Of a stretch of DNA of 48,628 nucleotides, positions 1 through 9,209 are shown in pieces (position 1 is the first letter of the stretch; each line of letters opens with the position of its first letter). The translations under genes were made by a program, and so were the position numbers. The DNA lies in NCBI GenBank assembly GCA_040756995.1, contig JBFLYK010000047.1, positions 1 through 48,628 of the forward strand, in the 5' to 3' direction. The notes under the pieces were generated by a model. That model worked only from the letters and a program-made list of their open reading frames with translations. It had not been told where the DNA came from and did no database searches. The DNA is from BP-133 sp040756995. GTDB lineage: Bacteria > Actinomycetota > Acidimicrobiia > IMCC26256 > BP-133.

Positions 1-1322
1 TGGAGCGGGCCCGGCGGAGCCGGCGGATCGCCTTCCTCGCCGTGCGCCGGACCTTCGCCCTGGCCCGGCTGCGGACCCGCCGGGCGGGGGAGGAGGAGCT
101 CGACGAGTTCCACGTCCACACCGCCGAGCAGGTCTTCGAGCTGCTCGGCGGCATGAAGGGCGCCATCATGAAGCTCGGCCAGATGCTCTCGGTGGTGGCC
201 GAGAACCTGCCCGAGGTGTACCAGCAGGCCCTGCGGGGCCTCCAGCAGAGCGCTCCGCCGATGGCCGCCCACCTGGTGGCCGACGTCGTCGAGGCCGAGC
301 TGGGCCAGCCGCCGGAGCGGGCCTTCTTCGAGTTCTCGCCCGAGCCGGTGGCCGCCGCCTCCATCGGGCAGGTCCACCGGGCGAAGCTGTTCGACGGCAC
401 ACCGGTGGCGGTCAAGGTGCAGTATCCGGGCGTCGACGTCGCCATCCGGGCCGACCTCGACAACGCCTTCCTCCTCTACTCCGCCGCCCGGGCGATCGCC
501 CCCGGCATCGATCCGGAACCCGTTGTCAGCGAGCTCCGGGAGCGCATGGGGGACGAACTCGACTACCGCATCGAGGCCGCCAACCAGGAGGAGTTCCGCC
601 TGGCCTACGAGGGGCACCCCTGGGTGCGCATCCCGGCCGTCCACCGTGAGATCTCGACGGCCCGTGTGCTGGTCACCGAGTGGGTCTCGGGCCGGTCGTT
701 CTACGACCTGCTCGACGAGCCGCCGGAGGTGCGGGACCGGGTGGGGGAGCAGCTGTTCCGCTTCTGGGCCGGGTCGGTCAGCAAGTTGCTGCTGTTCAAC
801 GCCGACCCCCATCCCGGCAACTACTTCTTCGAGGCGGATGGATCCATCTGGTTTCTCGACTTCGGGCTCGTGAAGCGGTTCGAGGCCGCGGAGATCGAGC
901 ACCTGAAAGATCGGGTGGCGGCGCTGCGCAGCGGTGACGACCAGGCCGTCATCGACGCCATCGTCCGCCACGGCTGGCTGCGGCCCGGCATGAAGATCGA
1001 CCACAAGCGGATGGTGCAGCTGGCCCGGCTGTCGGTCCTGCCCCTGGTCGACCACCGTCCGTTCACCTACACCCGGGAGTACATCGCCGAGACGATCGAC
1101 GCCATGTTCAATATCGAGGGCCCCTACGGCGACGTGATCCGCCAGATGACCCTGCCCCGCAACCAGCTGATGCTCACCCGGATCCACCTCGGGCTGGGTG
1201 GTCTCTTCGCCAAGCTGGGAGCGACCCGGGACTGGGCCTCGATCCTCGACGAGTACCTCTTCGACGCCCCGCCCTCGACCCCGATGGGAGCGGAGGTGTC
1301 CGGCTGGCCCCGCACCTCGTAG
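1..1322 (+). CDS. AarF/UbiB (ABC1) family atypical kinase, 5' end outside window
   Basis: This is the C-terminal part of an ABC1/UbiB-type atypical protein kinase; the frame is open to the window edge, so the true start is upstream, although a GTG at 42 could also serve. The family signatures are in order: KxGQ-like segment MKLGQM, the Ala-rich nucleotide loop ASIGQVHRA, the VAVKVQYPG lysine strand, the catalytic loop NADPHPGN and the metal-binding LDFG. Family members act as ATP-binding kinase-like proteins linked to isoprenoid quinone or lipid metabolism at the membrane; the substrate here cannot be read from sequence. The stop codon TAG at 1320-1322 forms part of the -10 hexamer (TAGACT) of the next gene. 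Confidence 0.9.
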   Translation, partial: ERARRSRRIAFLAVRRTFALARLRTRRAGEEELDEFHVHTAEQVFELLGGMKGAIMKLGQMLSVVAENLPEVYQQALRGLQQSAPPMAAHLVADVVEAELGQPPERAFFEFSPEPVAAASIGQVHRAKLFDGTPVAVKVQYPGVDVAIRADLDNAFLLYSAARAIAPGIDPEPVVSELRERMGDELDYRIEAANQEEFRLAYEGHPWVRIPAVHREISTARVLVTEWVSGRSFYDLLDEPPEVRDRVGEQLFRFWAGSVSKLLLFNADPHPGNYFFEADGSIWFLDFGLVKRFEAAEIEHLKDRVAALRSGDDQAVIDAIVRHGWLRPGMKIDHKRMVQLARLSVLPLVDHRPFTYTREYIAETIDAMFNIEGPYGDVIRQMTLPRNQLMLTRIHLGLGGLFAKLGATRDWASILDEYLFDAPPSTPMGAEVSGWPRTS

Positions 1323-1332
1323 ACTGGCTCGA

Positions 1333-1635
1333 ATGTCCAGGTCGATTCTGCAGCGGCGTCTCCTCGACGTCTCCGAGCGCCTCAAGCGGGTGCGCGCCGA
1401 GCTCGCCGTCGCGGTCGAACAACAACGTTTCCTCGAGGAGGAGAGCGAGGAGGCCCGCCTTCGGGCGCTGGTCTCCGAGACCCCGTTGAGCGACGCCGAG
1501 GCCCGTGAGGCCCGCCGCCACGCCGAGGCGATGACCCGGCATCGCCAGGCCCTGGAGACCACCCTGACCGAACTGCTCGGCGAGCAGGACGCCCTCCTCG
1601 ATCGGATGGCCAACGAGCTGTCCTCGCAGCCCTGA
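1333..1635 (+). CDS. Small coiled-coil hypothetical protein (100 aa)
   Basis: I do not recognise a family. The predicted protein is 100 aa, almost wholly charged alpha helix rich in Glu, Arg and Leu, with heptad-like spacing, no cysteine and no membrane segment, so a cytosolic coiled coil is likely. The ATG at 1333 lies 7 nt after the hexamer TAGACT (1320-1325), the leaderless promoter pattern seen repeatedly here, which supports this start over an in-frame upstream one at 1198. It lies between the AarF-like kinase and pdtaR on the same strand, with 22 nt before pdtaR, so co-transcription with pdtaR is possible. Confidence 0.75.
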   Translation: MSRSILQRRLLDVSERLKRVRAELAVAVEQQRFLEEESEEARLRALVSETPLSDAEAREARRHAEAMTRHRQALETTLTELLGEQDALLDRMANELSSQP

Positions 1636-1657
1636 CCAACCCCCGGAGCGCCCTTTC

Positions 1658-2245
1658 GTGAAGACATCTACGCGCGTCGTGATCGCCGAGGACGAGGCCA
1701 TCATCCGCCTCGACCTCAAAGAGCTGCTCGAGGAAGAGGGCTACGAGGTCGTGGGCGAGACCGGCCGCGGCGACGAAGCCGTCGACCTCGTCCGAGACCT
1801 CGACCCCGACCTCGCCATCCTCGACATCAAGATGCCGGGGATGGACGGCCTGACCGCCGCCCGCCACATCGCCGGCGAACGGCGCGCCGCCGTCCTCATC
1901 CTCACCGCCTTCTCCCAGCGCGACCTGATCGAGCAGGCCCGGGACGCCGGCGCCCTCGCCTACCTGGTGAAGCCGTTCCAGAAGAGCGACCTCATCCCGG
2001 CCATCGAGGTGGCCCTCGGCCGCTTCTCCGAGCTGGTGGCCCTGGAACGGGAGGTCGGCGACCTGGCCGAGCGGCTCGAGGCCCGCCGGCTCATCGACCG
2101 GGCCAAGGGCCAGTTGATGGACAACCACAGCCTCACCGAGCAGCAGGCCTGGCGGTTCATCCAGCAGCAGGCCATGAACCGCCGGCTCAAGGTCCATCAG
2201 GTGGCCCAGATGATCATCGACGGAGAGCTCGGGCCGCCAGCGTGA
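1658..2245 (+). CDS. pdtaR: ANTAR-domain response regulator (PdtaR type)
   Basis: This 195-aa two-domain regulator has an N-terminal receiver with acidic pair E11-D12, phospho-acceptor D56 in ILDIKMPG and the conserved lysine of YLVKPF. A short coiled coil follows, then a C-terminal ANTAR domain (about residues 135-190). ANTAR proteins bind paired hexaloop RNA hairpins and act as antiterminators; PdtaR is normally phosphorylated by the histidine kinase PdtaS, which is not in this window. The GTG start has a GGAG about 9 nt upstream. Its 3' end overlaps the convergent phosphotransferase gene by 32 bp. The position close to polA and rpsA matches the mycobacterial order (Rv1626 near Rv1629-Rv1630). 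Confidence 0.93.
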   Translation: MKTSTRVVIAEDEAIIRLDLKELLEEEGYEVVGETGRGDEAVDLVRDLDPDLAILDIKMPGMDGLTAARHIAGERRAAVLILTAFSQRDLIEQARDAGALAYLVKPFQKSDLIPAIEVALGRFSELVALEREVGDLAERLEARRLIDRAKGQLMDNHSLTEQQAWRFIQQQAMNRRLKVHQVAQMIIDGELGPPA

Positions 2246-3461
2246 GGCGATCGGCCATGCGCCGGGGCCAGTCGGGGTGCAGCACCCGGAACGGCCCCGA
2301 CGCCAGGCGCAGCAGGCAGTAGGCCTCCCGCCAGGCCAGGGCGACGGGATCGGCGCCGAGACCGGCGCAGAAGGCCGCCCGCAGCTCGTCGCGGTAGCGC
2401 AGAACCGTGGCCGCCCTCGACGGGTCGGCGGTGCCGAGGACCAGGAGGTGGGCGCTGAAGTTCGCCGCGTCGAGGAGCGGGTCGCCCCACCCGAGGTCGT
2501 CGAGGTCGAGGAGGCCCAGGGTCTCGCCGTCGACGAGCACCTGGTTTTCGTAGAGGTCGCCGTGGGTGATCCGCGCCTCGGGCGGCTCCGACTCCTCGGC
2601 GCACCCGATCACCGCCTCGGCCACCCGGGCGGCCGTGCAGCCGAGATCGGGCCGCAGCCGGGCCACCACCTGGGCGGCGCCCAGGGCCGTGCCGGGGTCG
2701 ACGCGGCGGCGCAGCGCTCCCGGGTCGGACGGGCGGCCGGCCGGCAGGAGCGGCGAACAGCGCCGGTGCAGGTCCTCGGCCAGGCCGACCAGCCGTTCCG
2801 GGGCGGGGACGGGCTTCCCGGTGAGCAGCCGGTCGCGCAGCGACGCGCCCGGCAGGCAGGGGAGGACGAGGGCGCCGGGGGCAAGGCGACCGACCGGGAG
2901 CGCCAGCCGGAGGCCGCTGGGCCCAAGGGCGCCGGCCAGGGCCAGCAGACGCCGCCCCCGGGCCGGGGTGACGACCTTCCCGTACAACACGCGGCCACCG
3001 GGGTGGGCCGCCGATGCGGCGCCCTCCACCAGGCGATAGCGCAGGACGGCCCGCCGGCGGGGCCGGTAGCGGAGCGGCTCGACCTCGACCGCCGCCGGTC
3101 GGGGCCGGAGGCGCCGGCGCACCAGATGGCTGTCGAAGGCGGCCGCCAGTCCGGCGAGCGCCGGGTCCTCGGGAAAGGCCCAGACGGCCTCCGGTTCGCC
3201 GGCCCGGCATTCGACGGTCACGGTCGGGGTCAGTGGCCGGCCCGACGACCGCTCCACCGCCGCCGTCCGGAAGCAGACCGCCAACCACCGCCCCGGCCGG
3301 TAATGGGCCTGGGCCGGCTCCACCCGGTGAGGTTCGAGCCCCCGCTCGTCGAGGAAGCGGGCGACGCGGGAGGCCCCGCCGGCGGCCAGGAGATCGGTGG
3401 CGCCGGTGAGGTCGCGATCGGCCGGAACAGTCGGAGGAAGCCGGACGGCGCTGGCCGCCAT
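2214..3461 (-). CDS. Aminoglycoside phosphotransferase (APH)-fold kinase-like protein
   Basis: This 415-aa protein has the APH/choline-kinase fold signature in its C-terminal half: catalytic loop ITHGDLYENQ followed by the metal-binding segment LGLLDLDDLGWGDPLLD. The N-terminal lobe is Arg/Ala rich and carries two short beta-type blocks with RYRP and RYRL motifs. Members phosphorylate small molecules or act on sugars and lipids; the substrate is not predictable and there is no reason to call it antibiotic resistance. The ATG at 3461 is preceded on the minus strand by TAGATT with an 8-nt gap, consistent with a leaderless transcript. It overlaps the 3' end of pdtaR, tail to tail. Confidence 0.85.
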   Translation of the reverse strand: MAASAVRLPPTVPADRDLTGATDLLAAGGASRVARFLDERGLEPHRVEPAQAHYRPGRWLAVCFRTAAVERSSGRPLTPTVTVECRAGEPEAVWAFPEDPALAGLAAAFDSHLVRRRLRPRPAAVEVEPLRYRPRRRAVLRYRLVEGAASAAHPGGRVLYGKVVTPARGRRLLALAGALGPSGLRLALPVGRLAPGALVLPCLPGASLRDRLLTGKPVPAPERLVGLAEDLHRRCSPLLPAGRPSDPGALRRRVDPGTALGAAQVVARLRPDLGCTAARVAEAVIGCAEESEPPEARITHGDLYENQVLVDGETLGLLDLDDLGWGDPLLDAANFSAHLLVLGTADPSRAATVLRYRDELRAAFCAGLGADPVALAWREAYCLLRLASGPFRVLHPDWPRRMADRLTLAARALRR

Positions 3462-3510
3462 CGGCGGGAAATCTAGGCCAGGACTACGGGCCCGGCCGGG
3501 TCAGCGACGG

Positions 3511-4182
3511 CTAAGCCGGCTGCCGGCTGACGTAGAGGCTGTTGGCGATCGCCGACCCTACGGCGATCGTCGTGTTGCCGGCGATGGTCACGACCCTCGT
3601 CTGGTCGGGAGCCACGGTCGACACCTTGCCCGTGACGCCGGGCACGAAGCCGTGGTCGTCGAGGTACACGAGGGCGTCGTGGTCGATCTCCAGCTCCTCG
3701 CTCACCCGCTCCAGCCGGATGGCGTCGCCCGCCTGCGTCTCGGACAGCAGCACGACGTCGATCTCCGGGGCTCCGGCGCCGGGAATGGGATTGCCGTGCG
3801 GGCAGGTGAGCGGGTTGTCGAGCTTCGCCCGGATGAGCTCCTCCACCTCGGCGGAGATGACGTGCTCCCATCGGCAGGCCTCGATGTGGGCCCGGTGCCA
3901 GGGGAGGCCGAGGAGGTCGGTCAGCAGCCGCTCGGCCAACCGGTGCCGGCGGACGATCGTGGTGGCCCAGTCGCGCCCCTTCTGGGTCAGCGTGAGGGTC
4001 CGGTCACCATTGATCTCGAGGTAGCCCTCGGCCCGCAGCCGGCGGACCATCTCCGACACGGAGGGGGCCGAAACGCCCAGACGGTCGGCGAGACGGGCCT
4101 GGATGACGCGGGCGCCTTCCTCCTCGAGCTCGAGGATCGCTTCGAGGTACTCGTCGACCGGAGGGTGCATCGCGTCGGCCAT
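3511..4182 (-). CDS. IdeR/DtxR-family metal-dependent transcriptional repressor
   Basis: This 223-aa protein has the complete DtxR architecture: winged helix (about 1-65), dimerisation/metal domain (66-140) with H80, E84, H99 and the EACRWEH block (C103, E106, H107) that match IdeR H79, E83, H98, C102, E105, H106, the CPHGNPIP signature, and a C-terminal SH3-like FeoA domain. Cys103 is typical of iron-sensing IdeR rather than MntR. Oddly, the residue equivalent to IdeR Met10 is Glu11, which recalls Asp8 of MntR, so metal preference is open. The ATG at 4182 sits 6 nt after TACGAT on the minus strand (4189-4194), a leaderless pattern; an in-frame start at 4227 is less likely. A consensus-like IdeR box lies upstream at 4257-4274. 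Confidence 0.93.
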   Translation of the reverse strand: MADAMHPPVDEYLEAILELEEEGARVIQARLADRLGVSAPSVSEMVRRLRAEGYLEINGDRTLTLTQKGRDWATTIVRRHRLAERLLTDLLGLPWHRAHIEACRWEHVISAEVEELIRAKLDNPLTCPHGNPIPGAGAPEIDVVLLSETQAGDAIRLERVSEELEIDHDALVYLDDHGFVPGVTGKVSTVAPDQTRVVTIAGNTTIAVGSAIANSLYVSRQPA

Positions 4183-4245
4183 GACTCCATCGTACCGAGG
4201 AAATGTCTGGCGCGGAGCTGCCAGCAAAAGTGCGTATCGGACATC

Positions 4246-4275
4246 TTGACACGAGTTCTTAGGTGTGCCTAAGAT
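4246..4275 (+). promoter_or_regulatory. Sigma-70-type promoter TTGACA-18-TAAGAT
   Basis: A perfect -35 hexamer TTGACA (4246-4251) is followed after 18 nt by TAAGAT (4270-4275). The predicted start is near 4282. It is the best promoter match I noticed in the window and reads toward the hairpin at 4307-4349 and bcp. The IdeR-like box sits in its spacer and -10. Confidence 0.7.
4257..4274. promoter_or_regulatory. IdeR/DtxR box
   Basis: TCTTAGGTGTGCCTAAGA is a 7-bp perfect inverted repeat with a 4-bp centre. Its core TTAGGTGTGCCTAA matches 12 of 14 positions of the TTAGGTTAGCCTAA part of the DtxR/IdeR consensus. It overlaps the spacer and -10 of the 4246-4275 promoter, so metal-loaded repressor would be expected to block that promoter. 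The adjacent repressor gene (3511-4182) is the obvious ligand. Confidence 0.75.
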
Positions 4276-4281
4276 GTTCTC

Positions 4282-4360
4282 GAAGGTGCTCCTGACTCAC
4301 CCGATAGCCCTCCCCGGCCGGGGCGCCCCCCGCCCGAACCGGGGAGGGCATTCGGGTTTT
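4282..4360 (+). ncRNA. Candidate iron-controlled small RNA (about 79 nt)
   Basis: The stretch lies between a strong promoter with an overlapping IdeR box and a terminator-like hairpin (4307-4349 followed by a T-rich stretch). No convincing coding frame fits between them. The predicted transcript has about 25 nt of single-stranded 5' region and then one long GC hairpin with a C-rich loop. It could instead be the leader of bcp with the hairpin acting as an attenuator, since bcp starts 29 nt further on. Ends are predicted from sequence only. Confidence 0.45.
4307..4360 (+). terminator. Intrinsic terminator-like hairpin upstream of bcp
   Basis: GCCCTCCCCGG (4307-4317) pairs perfectly with CCGGGGAGGGC (4339-4349) as an 11-bp stem around a 21-nt loop. 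It is followed by ATTCGGGTTTTC, a short imperfect U-tract ending at 4360. On the opposite strand no U-tract follows, so it acts, if at all, in the plus direction. Confidence 0.55.
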
Positions 4361-4388
4361 CTCAGGGCTTGCGGTGTTTACTCAGTGT

Positions 4389-4844
4389 ATGCGCGCCGGT
4401 GAGCCCGTTCCCGACTTCGAGCTGCCCGCCCAGGACGGCCATCCCGTCCGCCTCTCTGAGGAACTCACACGGGGTCCGGTGGTGCTCTTCTTCTATCCCC
4501 GGGCCATGACACCGGGCTGCACCAAGGAGAGTTGCCACTTCCGCGACCTCGAGGCCGAGTTCGCCGCCCTCGGCGCCAGCCGCCTCGGCATCAGCGCCGA
4601 TCCCATCGACCGGCAGCGGCAGTTCGCCGAGAAGCACGGCTTCGACTTCCCCCTGCTGTCCGACCCCGACCGGGTCGTGGCCCGGCAGTACGGGGTCAAG
4701 CGACCCGGCCCGCTGTTCAACCGGCGGACGACGTTCGTGATCGGATCGGACGGGCGGCTCCTGGCCCGGATCAGCTCCGAGATCGACATGGCCCGCCACG
4801 CCGACGAGGCGCTGGCCGTGCTCGGCCGCCAGGCGGCGATCTAG
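4389..4844 (+). CDS. bcp: Thioredoxin-dependent peroxiredoxin, Bcp/PrxQ type
   Basis: This 151-aa AhpC/TSA-fold peroxidase reduces hydrogen peroxide and organic hydroperoxides with thioredoxin as donor. It has peroxidatic Cys44 in TPGCT and a second cysteine five residues later (Cys49), the atypical two-cysteine arrangement of PrxQ/Bcp. The conserved SADP and PLLSDPD segments follow in the expected order. I chose the ATG at 4389 because MRAGEPVPDF aligns with usual Bcp N-termini; an in-frame GTG at 4374 would add five atypical residues. No good ribosome site is seen. It lies just downstream of an IdeR-boxed promoter and hairpin, so a link between iron and peroxide defence is plausible. Confidence 0.92.
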   Translation: MRAGEPVPDFELPAQDGHPVRLSEELTRGPVVLFFYPRAMTPGCTKESCHFRDLEAEFAALGASRLGISADPIDRQRQFAEKHGFDFPLLSDPDRVVARQYGVKRPGPLFNRRTTFVIGSDGRLLARISSEIDMARHADEALAVLGRQAAI

Positions 4845-4903
4845 CGGCGCCCCGGGGCCTCGATCAGGCCCGGCTGTCAGCGGCGGCACGTACGATGCCG
4901 GGG

Positions 4904-7582
<2,679 letters not shown>

Positions 7583-7628
7583 CCGGGCAAGAGGGTCTTT
7601 CCCCATGTCACGGATGTGGAATAACCGC

Positions 7629-7713
7629 TACGCTTGCCCCCTGGCGACACCCGTCGCCACGCCCCGCGCGCCGATCGCAACGGGTTCAGTGTCCGGCAAG
7701 GAGTAGGCAACCG
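7629..7713 (+). promoter_or_regulatory. Putative rpsA promoter -10 and leader
   Basis: TACGCT (7629-7634) fits the TAnnnT -10 pattern, giving a leader of about 73 nt. The leader ends in a good ribosome site, AAGGAG at 7698-7703, 10 nt before the ATG. I could not assign a convincing -35. Unlike many neighbours this gene looks leadered, which would allow the autoregulation known for S1 in other bacteria. Confidence 0.4.
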
Positions 7714-9192
7714 ATGTTTGAGCAGGAAGGTCAGAGCACCACCCCCGCCCCCGAGGTCGCTGGCCCCGAGAGCACCACCCAGGGAGCCCCGGCTGCCACG
7801 GAAGCGGAGGAGGCTCCGGCCACTCCGGCTGCTGCTCCCGCTCCCGCTGAATCCCCGTCCCCGACGTTTGGTGGCACCGATGCCGAGGGCGAGTACCAGC
7901 CGATGCAGGTCGTGAGCGACGACCTCGGCGGCATGTCGTTCGCCGACGCCATCTCCGGCACCATCGTCGAGTTCGACGAAGGCGACATCGTCACCGGCAC
8001 CGTCGTCAAGGTCGACAAGGATGAGGTGCTCCTCGACATCGGCTACAAGTCGGAAGGGGTCATCCCCAACCGCGAGCTGTCGATCCGCCATGACGTCGAC
8101 CCCCATGAGGTGGTCGCCACCGGCGACGTGATCGAGGCCCTTGTCCTCCAGAAGGAGGACAAGGAAGGCCGGCTGATCCTGTCCAAGAAGCGGGCCCAGT
8201 ACGAGCGGGCCTGGGGCACGATCGAGCAGATCAAGCAGACCGACGGCGTCGTCGAAGGGCCGGTCATCGAGGTGGTCAAGGGCGGCCTCATCCTCGACAT
8301 CGGCCTCCGGGGCTTCCTGCCCGCCTCCCTGGTGGAGCTGCGCCGGGTGCGCGACCTCCAGCCCTACGTCGGGCGGACGCTGCAGGCCAAGATCATCGAG
8401 CTCGACAAGAACCGCAACAACGTCGTCCTGTCCCGCCGGGCCCACCTCGAGGAGACCCAGCGTGAGGCCCGCGACGAGTTCCTGGCCAACCTCAAGCCGG
8501 GCGAGGTCCGGCGGGGTGTGGTCTCGTCGGTGGTCAACTTCGGCGCCTTCGTCGACCTCGGCGGGATGGACGGGCTCGTCCACGTCTCCGAGCTGTCCTG
8601 GAAGCACGTCGACCACCCGTCGTCGGTGGTCCAGGTGGGCGACGAGGTCACCGTCCAGGTCCTCGACGTCGACCTGTCCCGGGAGCGCATCTCGCTGTCG
8701 CTCAAGGCCACCCAGCAGGACCCGTGGCAGCAGTTCGCCAGCGGCCACCGGGTCGGCGAACTGGTCTACGGGCGGGTGACCAAGCTGGTGCCGTTCGGCG
8801 CCTTCGTCCAGGTGGGCGAGGGCATCGAGGGTCTCGTCCACATCTCCGAGATGGCCGCCCACCACGTCGACCTCCCCGACCAGGTCGTCTCGCCGGGCGA
8901 GGAGCTGTGGGTCAAGATCATCGACCTCGACCTGGAGCGGCGGCGGATCTCGCTGTCGATCAAGCAGGCGGCCGAGGGCGGCACCGTGGCGGCCGAGTAC
9001 CAGGACCTCTACGGCGAGCACGCCTACGACGAGCACGGCAACTACATCGGGCCCGACTACACCGCCGCCGAAGGGGAAGGCGGCGCCGGCGAAGGTGCCG
9101 GGGCCGAAGCGGCGGCCGTCGAGCCTGACGCCGGGGTCGCCCCCGAGGCGGCCGCGCCGGTCGAGGCCGAGGGCGAGGAACCGCAGGCCTAG
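7714..9192 (+). CDS. rpsA: 30S ribosomal protein S1
   Basis: This 492-aa S1 protein brings mRNA to the 30S subunit. Four S1 RNA-binding repeats are visible, beginning near GDIVTGTVVKV, DGVVEGPVIEV, GEVRRGVVSSV and GELVYGRVTKL; the last two have the typical NFGAFVDL and PFGAFVQV turns. An Ala/Pro/Glu-rich acidic stretch of about 55 residues precedes the first repeat and another acidic, Ala/Gly-rich tail follows the last. Four repeats instead of six is normal for actinobacteria. AAGGAG lies 10 nt before the ATG. In other actinobacteria coaE follows directly; here the next gene is a convergent tadG and coaE is 26 kb away. Confidence 0.97.
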   Translation: MFEQEGQSTTPAPEVAGPESTTQGAPAATEAEEAPATPAAAPAPAESPSPTFGGTDAEGEYQPMQVVSDDLGGMSFADAISGTIVEFDEGDIVTGTVVKVDKDEVLLDIGYKSEGVIPNRELSIRHDVDPHEVVATGDVIEALVLQKEDKEGRLILSKKRAQYERAWGTIEQIKQTDGVVEGPVIEVVKGGLILDIGLRGFLPASLVELRRVRDLQPYVGRTLQAKIIELDKNRNNVVLSRRAHLEETQREARDEFLANLKPGEVRRGVVSSVVNFGAFVDLGGMDGLVHVSELSWKHVDHPSSVVQVGDEVTVQVLDVDLSRERISLSLKATQQDPWQQFASGHRVGELVYGRVTKLVPFGAFVQVGEGIEGLVHISEMAAHHVDLPDQVVSPGEELWVKIIDLDLERRRISLSIKQAAEGGTVAAEYQDLYGEHAYDEHGNYIGPDYTAAEGEGGAGEGAGAEAAAVEPDAGVAPEAAAPVEAEGEEPQA

Positions 9193-9209
9193 CGGTCAGC
9201 GCTCAGCGC

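Noticed and set aside
2214..3461. Antibiotic resistance call for the APH-fold protein
   Set aside because: The fold is shared by many metabolic kinases and there is no resistance-gene context.
4274..4400. Short open frame starting ATG at 4274 through the hairpin toward bcp
   Set aside because: It begins inside the -10 element, upstream of the predicted transcript start, runs through the terminator stem and has no protein-like composition.
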